Shown: piece after piece, positions 8,308 through 17,369 of the stretch
Layout: each line of letters starts with the position of its first letter
How positions within the stretch are numbered: the first letter of the stretch is position 1
Source of the DNA: RGIG8745 sp045576655
GTDB taxonomy: Bacteria; Bacteroidota; Bacteroidia; Bacteroidales; Bacteroidaceae
DNA length: 64,000 nt
Direction: 5' to 3'
Assembly (NCBI GenBank): GCA_045576655.1
Contig: JAZNGW010000006.1
Location: forward strand, 27,132-91,131
The notes under the pieces: generated by a model
The model's input: the letters and a program-made list of their open reading frames with translations, nothing else
The model's database searches: none
What the model was told of the DNA's origin: nothing
Translations under genes and position numbers: made by a program

Positions 8308-8763
8308 CACTACAGATTACACGGATTTCTCGGATTTTTATTCTGTTACGAAACGCTCATAACGCAGTGATGGCTCTCCGAAGTTGATGAGCAGTGCTAC
8401 TTTGGCTTCTGCTACTTTTCCGTAATTAATGGTTTGTGACCGTTGGTAGTCTTCCAGTTCTTTGACAGCTTTGAGCTCTACAACAATGTCGTCGTAGCAG
8501 ATGAAGTCTGGAATAAACGTAGAGTCCAGTTGCACTCCACAATATGTGGCATGAATTGGGACTTCTCGTTTGTAAGGAATTCCTCTTAATTGAAATTCCA
8601 CCTCCATAGCATCTTGGCACACTTTCTCCGCAAAGCCGCATCTAAAGTACCGATGTACAGCCATGGCCGCCCCGATTATATTAAATGTTTCTTCTTTGTG
8701 TAAGAATTTGTCATCCATTCCGCTAATTCCAATCTGTTAAATCTGCGTAATCTGTGGTTGTAG
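8308..8763. mobile_element. Candidate GxxExxY cassette with imperfect inverted ends
   Basis: The PDDEXK gene at 8338-8718 is flanked by related sequences in opposite orientation. The left end is CTACAGATTACACGGATTT (8310-8328) continuing to 8339. The right end, read on the minus strand, is CCACAGATTACGCAGATTT (8757-8739) continuing with AACAGATT. About 21 of 29 positions match by eye. Another relic of the end lies at 6743-6774. The block sits exactly between korA and korB, which are normally adjacent. Mobility is inferred; no transposase or clear target duplication is visible. Confidence 0.45.
8338..8718 (-). CDS. GxxExxY family protein (PDDEXK_3 nuclease fold)
   Basis: 126 aa, the usual size of this family. 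The name motif appears as GFAEKVC, with Cys in place of the final Tyr. The PD-(D/E)xK core is visible as FIPDFICYDDIVVELKAV (PD ... ELK), followed by QxxxY-type residues (YQRSQTINYGK) and a C-terminal ALLINFGEPSLRYERF typical of the family. Biological function is unknown. It is inserted between korB and korA and bounded by inverted repeats, which suggests recent arrival. Confidence 0.85.
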   Translation of the reverse strand: MDDKFLHKEETFNIIGAAMAVHRYFRCGFAEKVCQDAMEVEFQLRGIPYKREVPIHATYCGVQLDSTFIPDFICYDDIVVELKAVKELEDYQRSQTINYGKVAEAKVALLINFGEPSLRYERFVTE

Positions 8764-8770
8764 CCCCTTC

Positions 8771-10618
8771 CTATTCCATTAACTTGGCCAAATTGCAGAC
8801 CAAAGTACTTACATCGAATGGTTGTCCTTTCACTTCGTTGTACTGCAGAGGTGCGAACCCGTCGACCTTCATCTTGAGCCAAGCGGCAAGCTGTCCCATG
8901 TTCTGCTCGGCAACGACCACCTTAGGGTACTTGCGGAGCACCTCGGCAGTGTTCTTTGGCAGTGGGTTGATGTACTTGAAGTGGGCGAGAGCCACCTTCT
9001 TGCCCTGAGTGCGCATCTCGTCCATTGCAGCGTGGAGATGGCCGTAAGTGCCTCCGAAGCCAACGATGAGGAGGTCGGCATCGTCCTTGTCGCCCTCCAC
9101 TTCGAGGTCTGGCACAGGGATGCTGTCGATCTTCTGCTGACGAAGGCGAGTCATAAGGTCATGGTTGTCAGGATCGGTAGAGATTGCTCCGGTCTTATTG
9201 TCCTTTTCGAGTCCGCCGAGGATGTGCTGGAATCCTTCGCGTCCAGGCACTGCCCAGTAGCGCACGCCGTTCTCCTCCTGGCGCTGGTAAGGAGTCCATG
9301 CGCCTTTCAGCTCTTCAGGAACGTAAGGCGGGTTGATGGCTGGATATTCAGCGAGATTTGGCAGGCGGAACGCTCCCGAACCGTTTGCCACGAAGGCGTC
9401 GGTGAGGAGCACCACCGGTGTCATGTGCTCAAGCGCTATCTTGCACGCCATATAGGCAGCGTCGAAGCAGTCGGTAGGCGATGTGGCAGCCATGACCGGC
9501 ATTGGCGATTCGCCGTTGCGTCCGAAGAGCACTTGGAGCAGGTCGGTCTGTTCCGACTTTGTAGGAAGACCTGTTGCAGGTCCGCCACGCTGCACGTCGA
9601 GCACCACGAGCGGGAGTTCCATGATGACTGCCAGGTTCATCGCTTCCGACTTGAGGCAGATGCCAGGGCCAGACGTTGATGTCACGGCCAGTGCGCCGGC
9701 GAATGATGCTCCTACCGACGATGCACATCCGGCAATCTCGTCTTCGCACTGCACGGTTGTCACTCCGAGCGACTTGTGCTTTGAGAGTTCGTGAAGCACG
9801 TCGGTGGCTGGCGTGATAGGGTACGAACCGAGGTATAGTTTGAGTCCAGCCTTCTCAGCCGCTGCAATGAAACCGTAGGCAGTGGCCTTGTTGCCGGTGA
9901 TGTCCATATAGCGCCCTGCTACCTTGTTCTTTGTCTCAACGCGGTAGACGTTGGCAACCGAGCTATGGGTGTTGTGACCGTAGTCGTAGCCGGCCTGAAT
10001 AACCTTGATGTTTGCTTCTGCGATTGAAGGTTTCTTGGCGAACTTCTCGCGGAGGAAGTTGAACGCAATTTCGAGGTCGCGGTCGAAGAGCCAGCACACG
10101 AGTCCGAGTGCGAACATGTTGCGGCACTTGAGCATGGCTTTCACGTCCATGCCGCTGTCAGCAAGACAGTCCTTCACCATCTGTGTGATAGGGCAGGCGA
10201 TGACACGGTCGGCATCGATGTTCATTTCTGCCAGCGGATCGTCAGTGGCGAACGCCGCCTTCTTCAAGTCGTTAGGGCCGAAAGAGTCCGTGTCGATGAT
10301 GATAGCAGCACCAGGCTTGGCAAATTTGTATTGAGTCTTGAGCGCGGCTGCGTTCATTGCCACGAGCACGTCGCACTTGTCGCCTGGAGTATACACCATT
10401 TCTGCGCCGATGTGAACCTGAAATCCAGACACGCCAGTCAACGAACCTTGAGGGGCACGGATGTCAGCCGGGTAGTCCGGAAAAGTGCTTATACTATTGC
10501 CCACGGTAGCAGACACCGTGGAGAAGATGTTTCCGGCAAGCTGCATACCGTCGCCGGAGTCACCTGAGAAGCGAACGACAACATCGTTCAGCTCCTTGAT
10601 TTCCAAATTTTCTGCCAT
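8771..10618 (-). CDS. korA: 2-oxoacid:ferredoxin oxidoreductase alpha subunit (gamma-alpha fusion, KorA-type)
   Basis: 615 aa. The N-terminal ~190 residues form the gamma domain (VVRFSGDSGDGMQLAGNIF). The pyrimidine-binding alpha domain follows (YGFIAAAEKAGLKLYLGSYPITPATDVLHEL as scattered motifs), including ECEDEIAG-like and GGPATGLPTKSEQTDLLQ motifs. A C-terminal transketolase-C-like domain ends in FDVSTLVCNLAKL. It partners with KorB to oxidise 2-oxoglutarate or a related acid using ferredoxin. It is transcribed before the GxxExxY gene and korB, with 52 bp to the former, so the cassette probably rides on the korA transcript. Confidence 0.92.
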   Translation of the reverse strand: MAENLEIKELNDVVVRFSGDSGDGMQLAGNIFSTVSATVGNSISTFPDYPADIRAPQGSLTGVSGFQVHIGAEMVYTPGDKCDVLVAMNAAALKTQYKFAKPGAAIIIDTDSFGPNDLKKAAFATDDPLAEMNIDADRVIACPITQMVKDCLADSGMDVKAMLKCRNMFALGLVCWLFDRDLEIAFNFLREKFAKKPSIAEANIKVIQAGYDYGHNTHSSVANVYRVETKNKVAGRYMDITGNKATAYGFIAAAEKAGLKLYLGSYPITPATDVLHELSKHKSLGVTTVQCEDEIAGCASSVGASFAGALAVTSTSGPGICLKSEAMNLAVIMELPLVVLDVQRGGPATGLPTKSEQTDLLQVLFGRNGESPMPVMAATSPTDCFDAAYMACKIALEHMTPVVLLTDAFVANGSGAFRLPNLAEYPAINPPYVPEELKGAWTPYQRQEENGVRYWAVPGREGFQHILGGLEKDNKTGAISTDPDNHDLMTRLRQQKIDSIPVPDLEVEGDKDDADLLIVGFGGTYGHLHAAMDEMRTQGKKVALAHFKYINPLPKNTAEVLRKYPKVVVAEQNMGQLAAWLKMKVDGFAPLQYNEVKGQPFDVSTLVCNLAKLME

Positions 10619-10738
10619 TGATTATTGTGTTATTTGTTTTGTTTCCTATTCTGATGATTTTTGGTGCAAATTTCCGAAAGATATGCGAAAATACAAAATG
10701 TTTGCCCCGTTAAAACATACAAAGGCAAACAGAAAAGT

Positions 10739-10771
10739 TCAGGGGGCGGACTCGATGTGTCTGCCCCCTGA
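10739..10771 (-). terminator. Rho-independent terminator after the GH105 gene
   Basis: The stem is TCAGGGGGC/GCCCCCTGA, extended by a GAC/GTC pair. On the minus strand it is followed by ACTTTTCTG. It lies 24 bp beyond the GH105 stop and upstream of korA. Confidence 0.6.
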
Positions 10772-10794
10772 GGTCGTATGGCGAACATGCCTTG

Positions 10795-12069
10795 CTATCT
10801 GATGCCGAAATTGAGGTTCATGCGATACACCTCGCTGCCGGCGAGAAGGAAGCATCCGAGTCCGAAATCGTCGAAGTCGGGGCTGATGTCGTAACCTACA
10901 GGCTGTGAGTCCTTTGGTTCCTTTCCTGTGCCCTGCACATAACCGAGGAATCCGTTAGGATGCAGACAGTCCTCAACCATGGCGTTCCAAGTGTTGATGA
11001 TGACAGGTGTGTACTTGTCGGCAGGAAGGATGCCGTGGCGCACTCCCCATGCCATGCCGTAGATGAAGAGGGCTGTGCCAGTGAGTTCCTTGCCTCCGAA
11101 GTTGCTTTCGTCGTGCAGGCTGACGTTCCAGAAATGGTCCGCACGCTGACATTTCAGCAAAGCCTCGCTCATCTCGACGAAGTCCTTCTTGTAGTCGTCG
11201 AAGTGCTTTGACACAGGAAGCAAGGTCCACTCAGTCTCATCAAGCGGCTCCTTATACTGCGGCGCCTTAGTGTTCTTGCTCATCAGCATGGCGTCCATAG
11301 TGCGCACAAGCGCTGCATACACCCAACCGTTGCCGCGACTCCAGTAGCAGTCCTCGCCGTTAGGCTCCTTATAAGGCGCAACGAAATCCTTGTCGCGCCA
11401 CCACAGTCCGTCAGCGGCATTGTAAAGACCTCCTGCAAGTTCGTTGCGACTGCAGATGTACATTTGCCACCCCTGATTGAGATACTTCTGTGCTGCGGCA
11501 TCGTCGCCTTCGAGGTGCTTGATGCGTGCCAGTTTTGCCATCACGGGAAGTCCCATCTGAATGGCGTCGATCCAAGTCCAGTCGGCACGGCTCTTGTCGC
11601 TTATGCTGACGAGGTTGTCCATGCAGTCGATTGTAGGCTGTATGCGCTCCGTGATAGTACCTGCCTTACCATATTTGTCGGTCGTCAGATACATATCGAG
11701 ATAGGTCTGCGAACAGCAATAGTCATCGGCATCGCGCGTCGTGATGCCATTGCGCGGAGTCCACTTGTGTGCTGTGCCCCAGTCATATATGTACTTGTGG
11801 TATGCCTTCCATTTCTTTTTGCTTCCATCAAGCGCCTCAAGGTCCATAAGCGCCGAGAGTCCTTCGAAATACACTCCGCGAGTCCACAAGTTGCTCGGAC
11901 GATATTTCTTTACGAAAGTCACCGCTCCTGGATCAGGATATTTCGCTATGAAATAGTCGTTGGCACACTCCATCGACTTGAGTATTTCCGAACGGCTTGG
12001 GACGGTCTGTGCAGAGAGTCCCACGAACGCCAATGCTAATAGTAAAGTTGCTGTTATGCCTCGCTTCAT
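10795..12069 (-). CDS. GH88/GH105 family unsaturated rhamnogalacturonyl hydrolase
   Basis: 424 aa with a signal peptide (MKRGITATLLLALAFVGLSAQ). The (alpha/alpha)6-barrel signatures of the YteR/GH105 family are present: LWTRGVYFEGL, NGITTRDADDYCCSQTYLD, DWTWIDAIQMGLPVM, WWRDKDF, CYWSRGNGWVYAALVR and GTALFIYGMAWGVRHG. It removes the 4,5-unsaturated uronic acid left by pectin or rhamnogalacturonan lyases, here outside the cytoplasm. With the CE8 and GH51 genes elsewhere in the window it points to pectin use, although these genes are not in one locus and no SusCD pair is present. Confidence 0.9.
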   Translation of the reverse strand: MKRGITATLLLALAFVGLSAQTVPSRSEILKSMECANDYFIAKYPDPGAVTFVKKYRPSNLWTRGVYFEGLSALMDLEALDGSKKKWKAYHKYIYDWGTAHKWTPRNGITTRDADDYCCSQTYLDMYLTTDKYGKAGTITERIQPTIDCMDNLVSISDKSRADWTWIDAIQMGLPVMAKLARIKHLEGDDAAAQKYLNQGWQMYICSRNELAGGLYNAADGLWWRDKDFVAPYKEPNGEDCYWSRGNGWVYAALVRTMDAMLMSKNTKAPQYKEPLDETEWTLLPVSKHFDDYKKDFVEMSEALLKCQRADHFWNVSLHDESNFGGKELTGTALFIYGMAWGVRHGILPADKYTPVIINTWNAMVEDCLHPNGFLGYVQGTGKEPKDSQPVGYDISPDFDDFGLGCFLLAGSEVYRMNLNFGIR

Positions 12070-12114
12070 AATCTTATGTAGTGTTTTGTGTTGATAATCT
12101 TACGCTGTAGTTCC

Positions 12115-12891
12115 CTATGCCTTCATCACTCGGCTTAGATAGCTTTCCAGTTCGTTTCCCGCCAATCGCAAGCGCAATTCGCCTCGCTGAGCCACTGATA
12201 TGGCGCCTGTCTCCTCCGACACTATCACCGCCACGGCATCGCTGTGCTGCGTGATACCGAGTGCGGCACGATGGCGCAGTCCGAGTTCCTTAGGTATGTT
12301 CTGGCTGTGCGACACCGGCAGTATGCAGCCCGCAGCAGCAATGCGGCCGTTGCTTATAATCATTGCTCCGTCGTGGAGCGGGCTGTTCTTGAAGAAAATG
12401 TTCTTGATGAGCTCTGTGTTGATGCTGGCATCGATATACTCACCCGACTTGATGATGTCGTTGAGCGACATGTTGCGCTCAAGGATAATCAGGGCGCCGA
12501 CCAGGTTCTTGCTCATATAGTTACACGCCATGGTGACCTGCAGCACTGCCGCATTGCTCTCGTCGGCATCTTTCTTTTTCTTGCGCGAGAACAGACGTGT
12601 GACAAAGCCTAAGCGGCGTTGCGAACCGAGGGTGAGGAAGAAGCGGCGTATTTCATCCTGGAAGAGGATGATGAGGGCTATCACTCCCACGCTGACAAAC
12701 TGGTCAAAGATTGAACCCAGCAGGCGCATCTCTGCCACTTGCGACACAACAACCCATATGATGATAAACACCAGTATGCCATAGAATACATTAAGACTTC
12801 CCGACGCTTTCATCATCTTATAGAAGTAGTAGAGCAGAAACGCCACGCAAAATATGTCGATCAAGTCCTTTATTCCAAAATCAAACAGCAT
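12115..12891 (-). CDS. cdaA: Diadenylate cyclase CdaA
   Basis: 258 aa. Three N-terminal transmembrane helices (within residues 8-80) are followed by the DisA_N cyclase domain. The catalytic motifs NSPLHDGAMII (DGA) and LGLRHRAALG (RHR) are intact. It makes cyclic di-AMP from two ATP at the membrane. It starts 5 bp after the folP stop, so the two form one transcription unit. No CdaR or GlmM gene is next to it, unlike in Firmicutes. Confidence 0.94.
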   Translation of the reverse strand: MLFDFGIKDLIDIFCVAFLLYYFYKMMKASGSLNVFYGILVFIIIWVVVSQVAEMRLLGSIFDQFVSVGVIALIILFQDEIRRFFLTLGSQRRLGFVTRLFSRKKKKDADESNAAVLQVTMACNYMSKNLVGALIILERNMSLNDIIKSGEYIDASINTELIKNIFFKNSPLHDGAMIISNGRIAAAGCILPVSHSQNIPKELGLRHRAALGITQHSDAVAVIVSEETGAISVAQRGELRLRLAGNELESYLSRVMKA

Positions 12892-12896
12892 AGTCT

Positions 12897-13763
12897 TTAT
12901 ATTTTTCCGTCTTCAAATGATTTCATTTTCTCAAACAGGCGTACCGCCTCGACACACTCCTTAACGTCGTGAACGCGCAAAATGCGGGCCCCTTTCATCA
13001 GCGCCATCACATTGAGCGCCGTGGTACCGTTTAGCGCATCCGACGGTTCGCCACCGAGCAGACGGTAAATCATGCTCTTGCGCGAAACGCCAACGAGCAT
13101 CGGCAGCCCGAACATGTCGGCAAACATGTCCATACGGCTGAACAGTTCGTAGTTATGGTCAAGGGTCTTTCCGAAGCCGAAACCGAGGTCAAGAATGATG
13201 TCCTTATGGCCCAAATCGCGCAGACGCTGCACCCTTTCGGCGAAATACATCATCACCTCGCCCACAAGGTTATCGTAATGGGGGTTGGACTGCATATCGG
13301 CAGGGGTGCCTCTCATGTGCATCAGCACGTAAGGGACTCCCATACGAGCCACTGCTGCATACATATCCTTGTCAAGACAGCCCCCACTAATGTCGTTGAT
13401 GATGTCAACCCCATACTCTTCCACACACATACGCGCTACGTCACTGCGGAACGTGTCGACCGACACCACCGCCTCAGGACTCACGCTGCGCACTGTCTTC
13501 AGCGCCAGTCGCAGACGCTCCATCTCCTCTGCCACGCTCACATCATCGGCTCCCGGGCGCGACGAATATGCGCCTACGTCGATTATTGAAGCGCCCTCGT
13601 CAATTATCTGCCTCACGCGCTCCGCTATGCTCTCCTCCGTAGTCCGGCGGCTTGCGCCATAGAACGAGTCGGGCGTAACGTTTAATATGCCCATCACTTG
13701 CGGACAGCTGAGATCCATCAACCGTCCTCCCACGTTAATATAGCGCTGTGTAGTCTGCTGCAT
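12897..13763 (-). CDS. folP: Dihydropteroate synthase
   Basis: 288 aa from the ATG at 13763; a TTG 21 bp upstream gives a longer frame but is less likely. Motifs are MGILNVTPDSFY, GASIIDVGAYSSRPGA, VSVDTFRSDVA, DIINDISGG, DLGFGFGKTLDHN and VGVSRKSM. It condenses p-aminobenzoate with 6-hydroxymethyl-7,8-dihydropterin diphosphate, and is the sulfonamide target. A -7-like TATCTTTG lies 19-26 bp upstream of the ATG. It is the first gene of a folP-cdaA unit. Confidence 0.94.
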   Translation of the reverse strand: MQQTTQRYINVGGRLMDLSCPQVMGILNVTPDSFYGASRRTTEESIAERVRQIIDEGASIIDVGAYSSRPGADDVSVAEEMERLRLALKTVRSVSPEAVVSVDTFRSDVARMCVEEYGVDIINDISGGCLDKDMYAAVARMGVPYVLMHMRGTPADMQSNPHYDNLVGEVMMYFAERVQRLRDLGHKDIILDLGFGFGKTLDHNYELFSRMDMFADMFGLPMLVGVSRKSMIYRLLGGEPSDALNGTTALNVMALMKGARILRVHDVKECVEAVRLFEKMKSFEDGKI

Positions 13764-13781
13764 GCAATGCCTTGTTTTGGA

Positions 13782-13789
13782 CAAAGATA
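13782..13789 (-). promoter_or_regulatory. Candidate -7 box for folP-cdaA
   Basis: TATCTTTG on the minus strand matches the Bacteroidetes TAnnTTTG consensus, 18 bp before the chosen folP ATG. It abuts the T-tract of the upstream gene's terminator, leaving no clear -33 box. Confidence 0.45.
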
Positions 13790-13790
13790 A

Positions 13791-13824
13791 TAAAAAAAGG
13801 CATAGGGACTCATCCCCTACGCCT
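13791..13824 (-). terminator. Terminator of the C10 peptidase gene
   Basis: On the minus strand, AGGCGTAGGG pairs with CCCTATGCCT (one G-U pair) and is followed by seven T. The stem begins inside the peptidase stop codon, so the terminator immediately abuts the gene and leaves about 30 bp to the folP start. Confidence 0.8.
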
Positions 13825-15868
13825 ATTTTATGACTTTTAGCACTCTGCTACCGTGGCGCACCATGTACAAACCAGGGAGCAGCGACATGTTCTTGAGCGA
13901 AGACTGTACCTCATCGGCGGTCAAATTCTGCATACGAGCCACAAGCAGGCCTGACGAACTGTACACACAGACATCTGCCGGAATATCTGCTCCAGAATCC
14001 TCAACTGCCCCTATAGATGAAGGGGTGACTCGCACCACCTGCACGAAATGTTCTGGCACATCATTCAGAGCCACAAGACTGTCGTTGAAGAGGTTTACAT
14101 CATGGTAGAACTTCAGGCGATAGAGCCCCAAAGGCGGTGCACCGAACACTGTGCGCGAAAAGGTGCGCGTGGTCTGCTCGCCAGGCATCAGCGTCATGCC
14201 CTGCTGGTTGAACTGGAACATTTCGCCATTGCCGTCAACAGGCTCAAGACACTGGTATACACGTCCGCAAAATTCAGCACCGTCATTGCGTATGGTAAAG
14301 GAGTGTTCCGGTATGCTCCACACCGAGAGTGTGTCAGGAAAATCCATGTCAACAAAGGTGAGGTTTACTTTTGCCTCCACCGCTTCGGAAACAATCACAG
14401 AGTCCTGGCTGACGAGAGCCCTCAGATAGTTCGGAGTGCCGACTGACGTTCTCGCCTCTTTCCACTCACCGTTGTCCATGAACACAGGGACAAGCCTGTA
14501 TGTGCCGTCGGCCACATCCTGCGGTATGCTGAACGTCAGCGTGTCGGTGTATGTGGTGTCGTCAATCTCTTCGAGCAGAAACTCGTGGACGTAATCTTTC
14601 AGGATTGCTGCTATGCCTTCATCATCCTTCAGCGCCAGAGCCACACGGTCATCGTGCAGGTTCCAACCGAGGTTCGACAGGTCGCAAGTCACAATACTCA
14701 CTTCGTTGTCACGGCTTACGGAGTCGGTCAAGGCATATATCCCCGACAGGCCGAAAGAATGCACCTCTGGTTTAGGAGCAGCTCCGTCTTTAAGGGGTTC
14801 CACACCTATGACAACGCTCTGCAGCAGGTTCATTCCGCGCTCAGGATTGTTTTTGTCATACCATTGAGGTTGGTCGGGCGACAGATACTGCATATTGTAG
14901 AAGCCGTCAGCATCGCCTCCAAGACCCAGGTTGATGTGGTAATAGCCCTGTTCGTCATATCCGTCACACACGAACGCATGGGCCAAAGTTGCAGAGTAGG
15001 CCGCAATAAGTATCGGACGCCCCTCGGCCAGTTCGGTCATGAGCATGTCGTTCCACTCGTTCCAGGTGAAGAAGTCGCGAAAGTACAACTGCGCACCATA
15101 GTCATAACCGAAGTATTTAGTAAGAGCGATAGGCTGATATACAGTATGCGCACCGCTTTCTGTCGGAGTGTAGCGCATGTTCACGGATATGCCACAATCG
15201 GACAGCAGCAATGCCACGGCATCAGCCTGCGTCTGCGTGTACTCGCCTTCCGCATAGTTGTTCAGTATGTTGCCCCAATCGTACACATGCTCGGCGAAGT
15301 TGGCCGTTAGCGTCTGCCCGCAACCAGCGCTGTCGGTGTATGTATGCGACCCCGTTCCCCTCTGCGGATGACGGTGGTAGAACATCACCTCCGCCATAGC
15401 GTGAGCAACACAGCCTGTCACGCACTGCTTGCCGTCGACCACTGGAGTCTGTTGCCAGTAGGGCTCTTCTTGATGCCAAGTATCCTTGATGAGTGGAGGC
15501 ACTGCATCTGGCAATCCGGCACGGCGCATCAGCGGTCTCCCTTGCTGAGGGTCAGCCTCGGCATAGGCCTTCAGTATGCTGCGGAAGGCGGGATTCTCAT
15601 TGGCACGGGCAAAACTGCCCTTGTCGCAGTAGCCAAGCACGGCAGGCATACGCTCATCGGTGCTGGCAATGACGAAACCGCCCTCACTCAGATCATAAAC
15701 CACGCACTTGCTGTCCTGCGGAGCATAGGCCATGCGCAGAGTCGAAGCGTTCTTCACGGGCAATGCCGTTCTTACGCGCCTCTCCACCTTAGCGTCCGTC
15801 AAACGTTGCGCCACGCCATTCAGCACAGCACACAGCATAAGCAATATAACGGGAAACAGTCTTTTCAT
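13823..15868 (-). CDS. Secreted C10 (streptopain/SpeB-like) cysteine peptidase with C-terminal sorting domain
   Basis: 681 aa. Signal peptide MKRLFPVILLMLCAVLNGVAQ is followed by an inhibitory propeptide-like region (Spi/C10 prodomain). The catalytic Cys is in QCVTGCVAHAMAEVM and the catalytic His in LAHAFVCDGYDEQGYYHINLG. Beta-rich domains follow. The last ~65 residues (VCVYSSSGLLVARM ... LLPGLYMVRHGSRVLKVIK) resemble a type A type IX secretion sorting domain, so the enzyme is likely exported or surface-attached. It is monocistronic, with its own terminator. Substrates are unknown; relatives cleave host or diet proteins. Confidence 0.9.
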   Translation of the reverse strand: MKRLFPVILLMLCAVLNGVAQRLTDAKVERRVRTALPVKNASTLRMAYAPQDSKCVVYDLSEGGFVIASTDERMPAVLGYCDKGSFARANENPAFRSILKAYAEADPQQGRPLMRRAGLPDAVPPLIKDTWHQEEPYWQQTPVVDGKQCVTGCVAHAMAEVMFYHRHPQRGTGSHTYTDSAGCGQTLTANFAEHVYDWGNILNNYAEGEYTQTQADAVALLLSDCGISVNMRYTPTESGAHTVYQPIALTKYFGYDYGAQLYFRDFFTWNEWNDMLMTELAEGRPILIAAYSATLAHAFVCDGYDEQGYYHINLGLGGDADGFYNMQYLSPDQPQWYDKNNPERGMNLLQSVVIGVEPLKDGAAPKPEVHSFGLSGIYALTDSVSRDNEVSIVTCDLSNLGWNLHDDRVALALKDDEGIAAILKDYVHEFLLEEIDDTTYTDTLTFSIPQDVADGTYRLVPVFMDNGEWKEARTSVGTPNYLRALVSQDSVIVSEAVEAKVNLTFVDMDFPDTLSVWSIPEHSFTIRNDGAEFCGRVYQCLEPVDGNGEMFQFNQQGMTLMPGEQTTRTFSRTVFGAPPLGLYRLKFYHDVNLFNDSLVALNDVPEHFVQVVRVTPSSIGAVEDSGADIPADVCVYSSSGLLVARMQNLTADEVQSSLKNMSLLPGLYMVRHGSRVLKVIK

Positions 15869-15880
15869 CGTTTTCTTTAA

Positions 15881-15914
15881 TTCCCCTCCCTTGCGGAGGG
15901 GTTAGGGGTGGGTC
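15881..15914. repeat. C-run/G-run hairpin repeat, copy c
   Basis: CCCCTCC-ttgc-GGAGGGG followed by TTAGGGGTGGG, between the UPF0210 gene and the C10 peptidase gene. The same family as the copy at 7015-7048. Confidence 0.6.
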
Positions 15915-15919
15915 CTCAC

Positions 15920-17284
15920 CTAATTCTTAAAACTATGTATCGGTGCCGGTATGCGTCCCGCACGATTCACCAGGCGATCGCAACCGAACTTGTTGACAGG
16001 CATGATAGGCGCATAACCCAGCAGACCGCCAAACTCCACCGTCTCACCCACCGTCTTGCCAACGACAGGAATGATGCGCACAGCCGTAGTCTTCTGGTTT
16101 ATCATGCCTATGGCAGCTTCGTCGGCTATGATGCCCGAAATGGTCGTGGCAGGAGTGTCGCCAGGGATGGCAATCATGTCAAGACCCACGGAACAAACGC
16201 ATGTCATAGCCTCAAGTTTCTCAATGGTCAGCGCACCTTCAACCACCGCGTCAATCATGCCCTGGTCCTCACTGACTGGGATGAACGCACCAGAGAGTCC
16301 GCCCACATAGCTCGACGCCATCACTCCGCCCTTCTTCACCTGGTCATTGAGCAAGGCGAGAGCCGCCGTAGTGCCTGGAGCACCGGCGCGTTCTACACCG
16401 ATGCACTGCAGGATGTCGGCCACACTGTCGCCGATGGCAGGAGTAGGCGCAAGCGAGAGGTCGATGATTCCGAACGGAACACCGAGGCGCTTCGATGCCT
16501 CCTGAGCAACCAACTGCCCCACGCGGGTTATCTTGAATGCCGTCTTCTTGATTGTTTCGCAAAGCACCTCGAAGTTGGCTTCAGGAATCTGCTCAAGCGC
16601 ATACTTCACTACTCCCGGACCGCTCACACCCACGTTGATGATGGCATCAGCCTCGCTCACTCCGTGGAACGCACCCGCCATGAACGGATTGTCGTCGGGA
16701 GCGTTGCAGAGCACCACGAGTTTGGCGCAGCCCAGCGAGTCGGCCTCCTTTGTCTCCTCGGCAGTAGCCTTAATAATCTCGCCCATCAGGCGCACGGCAT
16801 CCATATTGATGCCTGTCTTTGTCGAACCCACATTGACCGACGAGCAGATGCGCTCCGTGCATGCCATAGCCTCAGGTATAGAACGGATGAGCAATTCGTC
16901 GCTCCTTGTCATACCTTTCGACACCACCGCACTGTAGCCTCCGAGGAAGTTCACTCCCACGGCCTTTGCTGCACGGTCGAGCGTGCGGGCTATCTCGACA
17001 TAATCGGCGGGAGTATTGCAACACGCACCGCCCACAAGCGAGATGGGGGTTATGGAAATGCGCTTGTTGACGATAGGTATGGCAAACTCACGGCTTATCT
17101 CCTCGCCCGTCTTGACGAGGTCGCGCGCCAGAGTGGTAATCTTATTGTAAATCTTCTGACAAGTGACCTCCAGGTCCTTGTCGGCACAGTCCAGCAGACT
17201 GATACCCATTGTTATGGTGCGGACATCAAGATTCTCCTGCTCGATCATCTTGTTCGTTTCCAGCACTTCAGATATGTTAATCAT
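15920..17284 (-). CDS. UPF0210 (PFL family) protein
   Basis: 454 aa, the standard length of the UPF0210/PFL family related to DUF711. It shows conserved stretches INISEVLETNKMIEQENLDVRT at the N-terminus (split by eye), GGACCNTPADYVEIA, NVGVSGPGVV, FGIIDLSLAPTPAIGDSVA and CSVGLDMIAIPGDTPA. It is probably cytosolic. Its biochemical role is not established. It follows the ACT-domain gene, an arrangement conserved widely, which suggests that the ACT protein regulates or senses for it. Confidence 0.88.
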   Translation of the reverse strand: MINISEVLETNKMIEQENLDVRTITMGISLLDCADKDLEVTCQKIYNKITTLARDLVKTGEEISREFAIPIVNKRISITPISLVGGACCNTPADYVEIARTLDRAAKAVGVNFLGGYSAVVSKGMTRSDELLIRSIPEAMACTERICSSVNVGSTKTGINMDAVRLMGEIIKATAEETKEADSLGCAKLVVLCNAPDDNPFMAGAFHGVSEADAIINVGVSGPGVVKYALEQIPEANFEVLCETIKKTAFKITRVGQLVAQEASKRLGVPFGIIDLSLAPTPAIGDSVADILQCIGVERAGAPGTTAALALLNDQVKKGGVMASSYVGGLSGAFIPVSEDQGMIDAVVEGALTIEKLEAMTCVCSVGLDMIAIPGDTPATTISGIIADEAAIGMINQKTTAVRIIPVVGKTVGETVEFGGLLGYAPIMPVNKFGCDRLVNRAGRIPAPIHSFKN

Positions 17285-17328
17285 TCCCTGAAAGATTTAT
17301 TAATGAGCTGTTGATAAGTAATTATAAG

Positions 17329-17361
17329 TTCCCTCCCTTCTGGGGAGGGGCAGGGAGGGGC
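17329..17361. repeat. C-run/G-run hairpin repeat, copy d
   Basis: CCCTCCC-ttctg-GGGAGGGG followed by CAGGGAGGGG, in the 85-bp gap between the ACT gene and the UPF0210 gene. It lies inside a probable transcription unit, where it would form a stable RNA hairpin. Confidence 0.6.
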
Positions 17362-17369
17362 TTTGCTTG

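Noticed and set aside
15908..17314. A 468-aa open frame opposite the UPF0210 gene
   Set aside because: Antisense shadow; Arg/His-rich and without protein-like motifs, while the minus-strand frame matches a conserved family over its full length.
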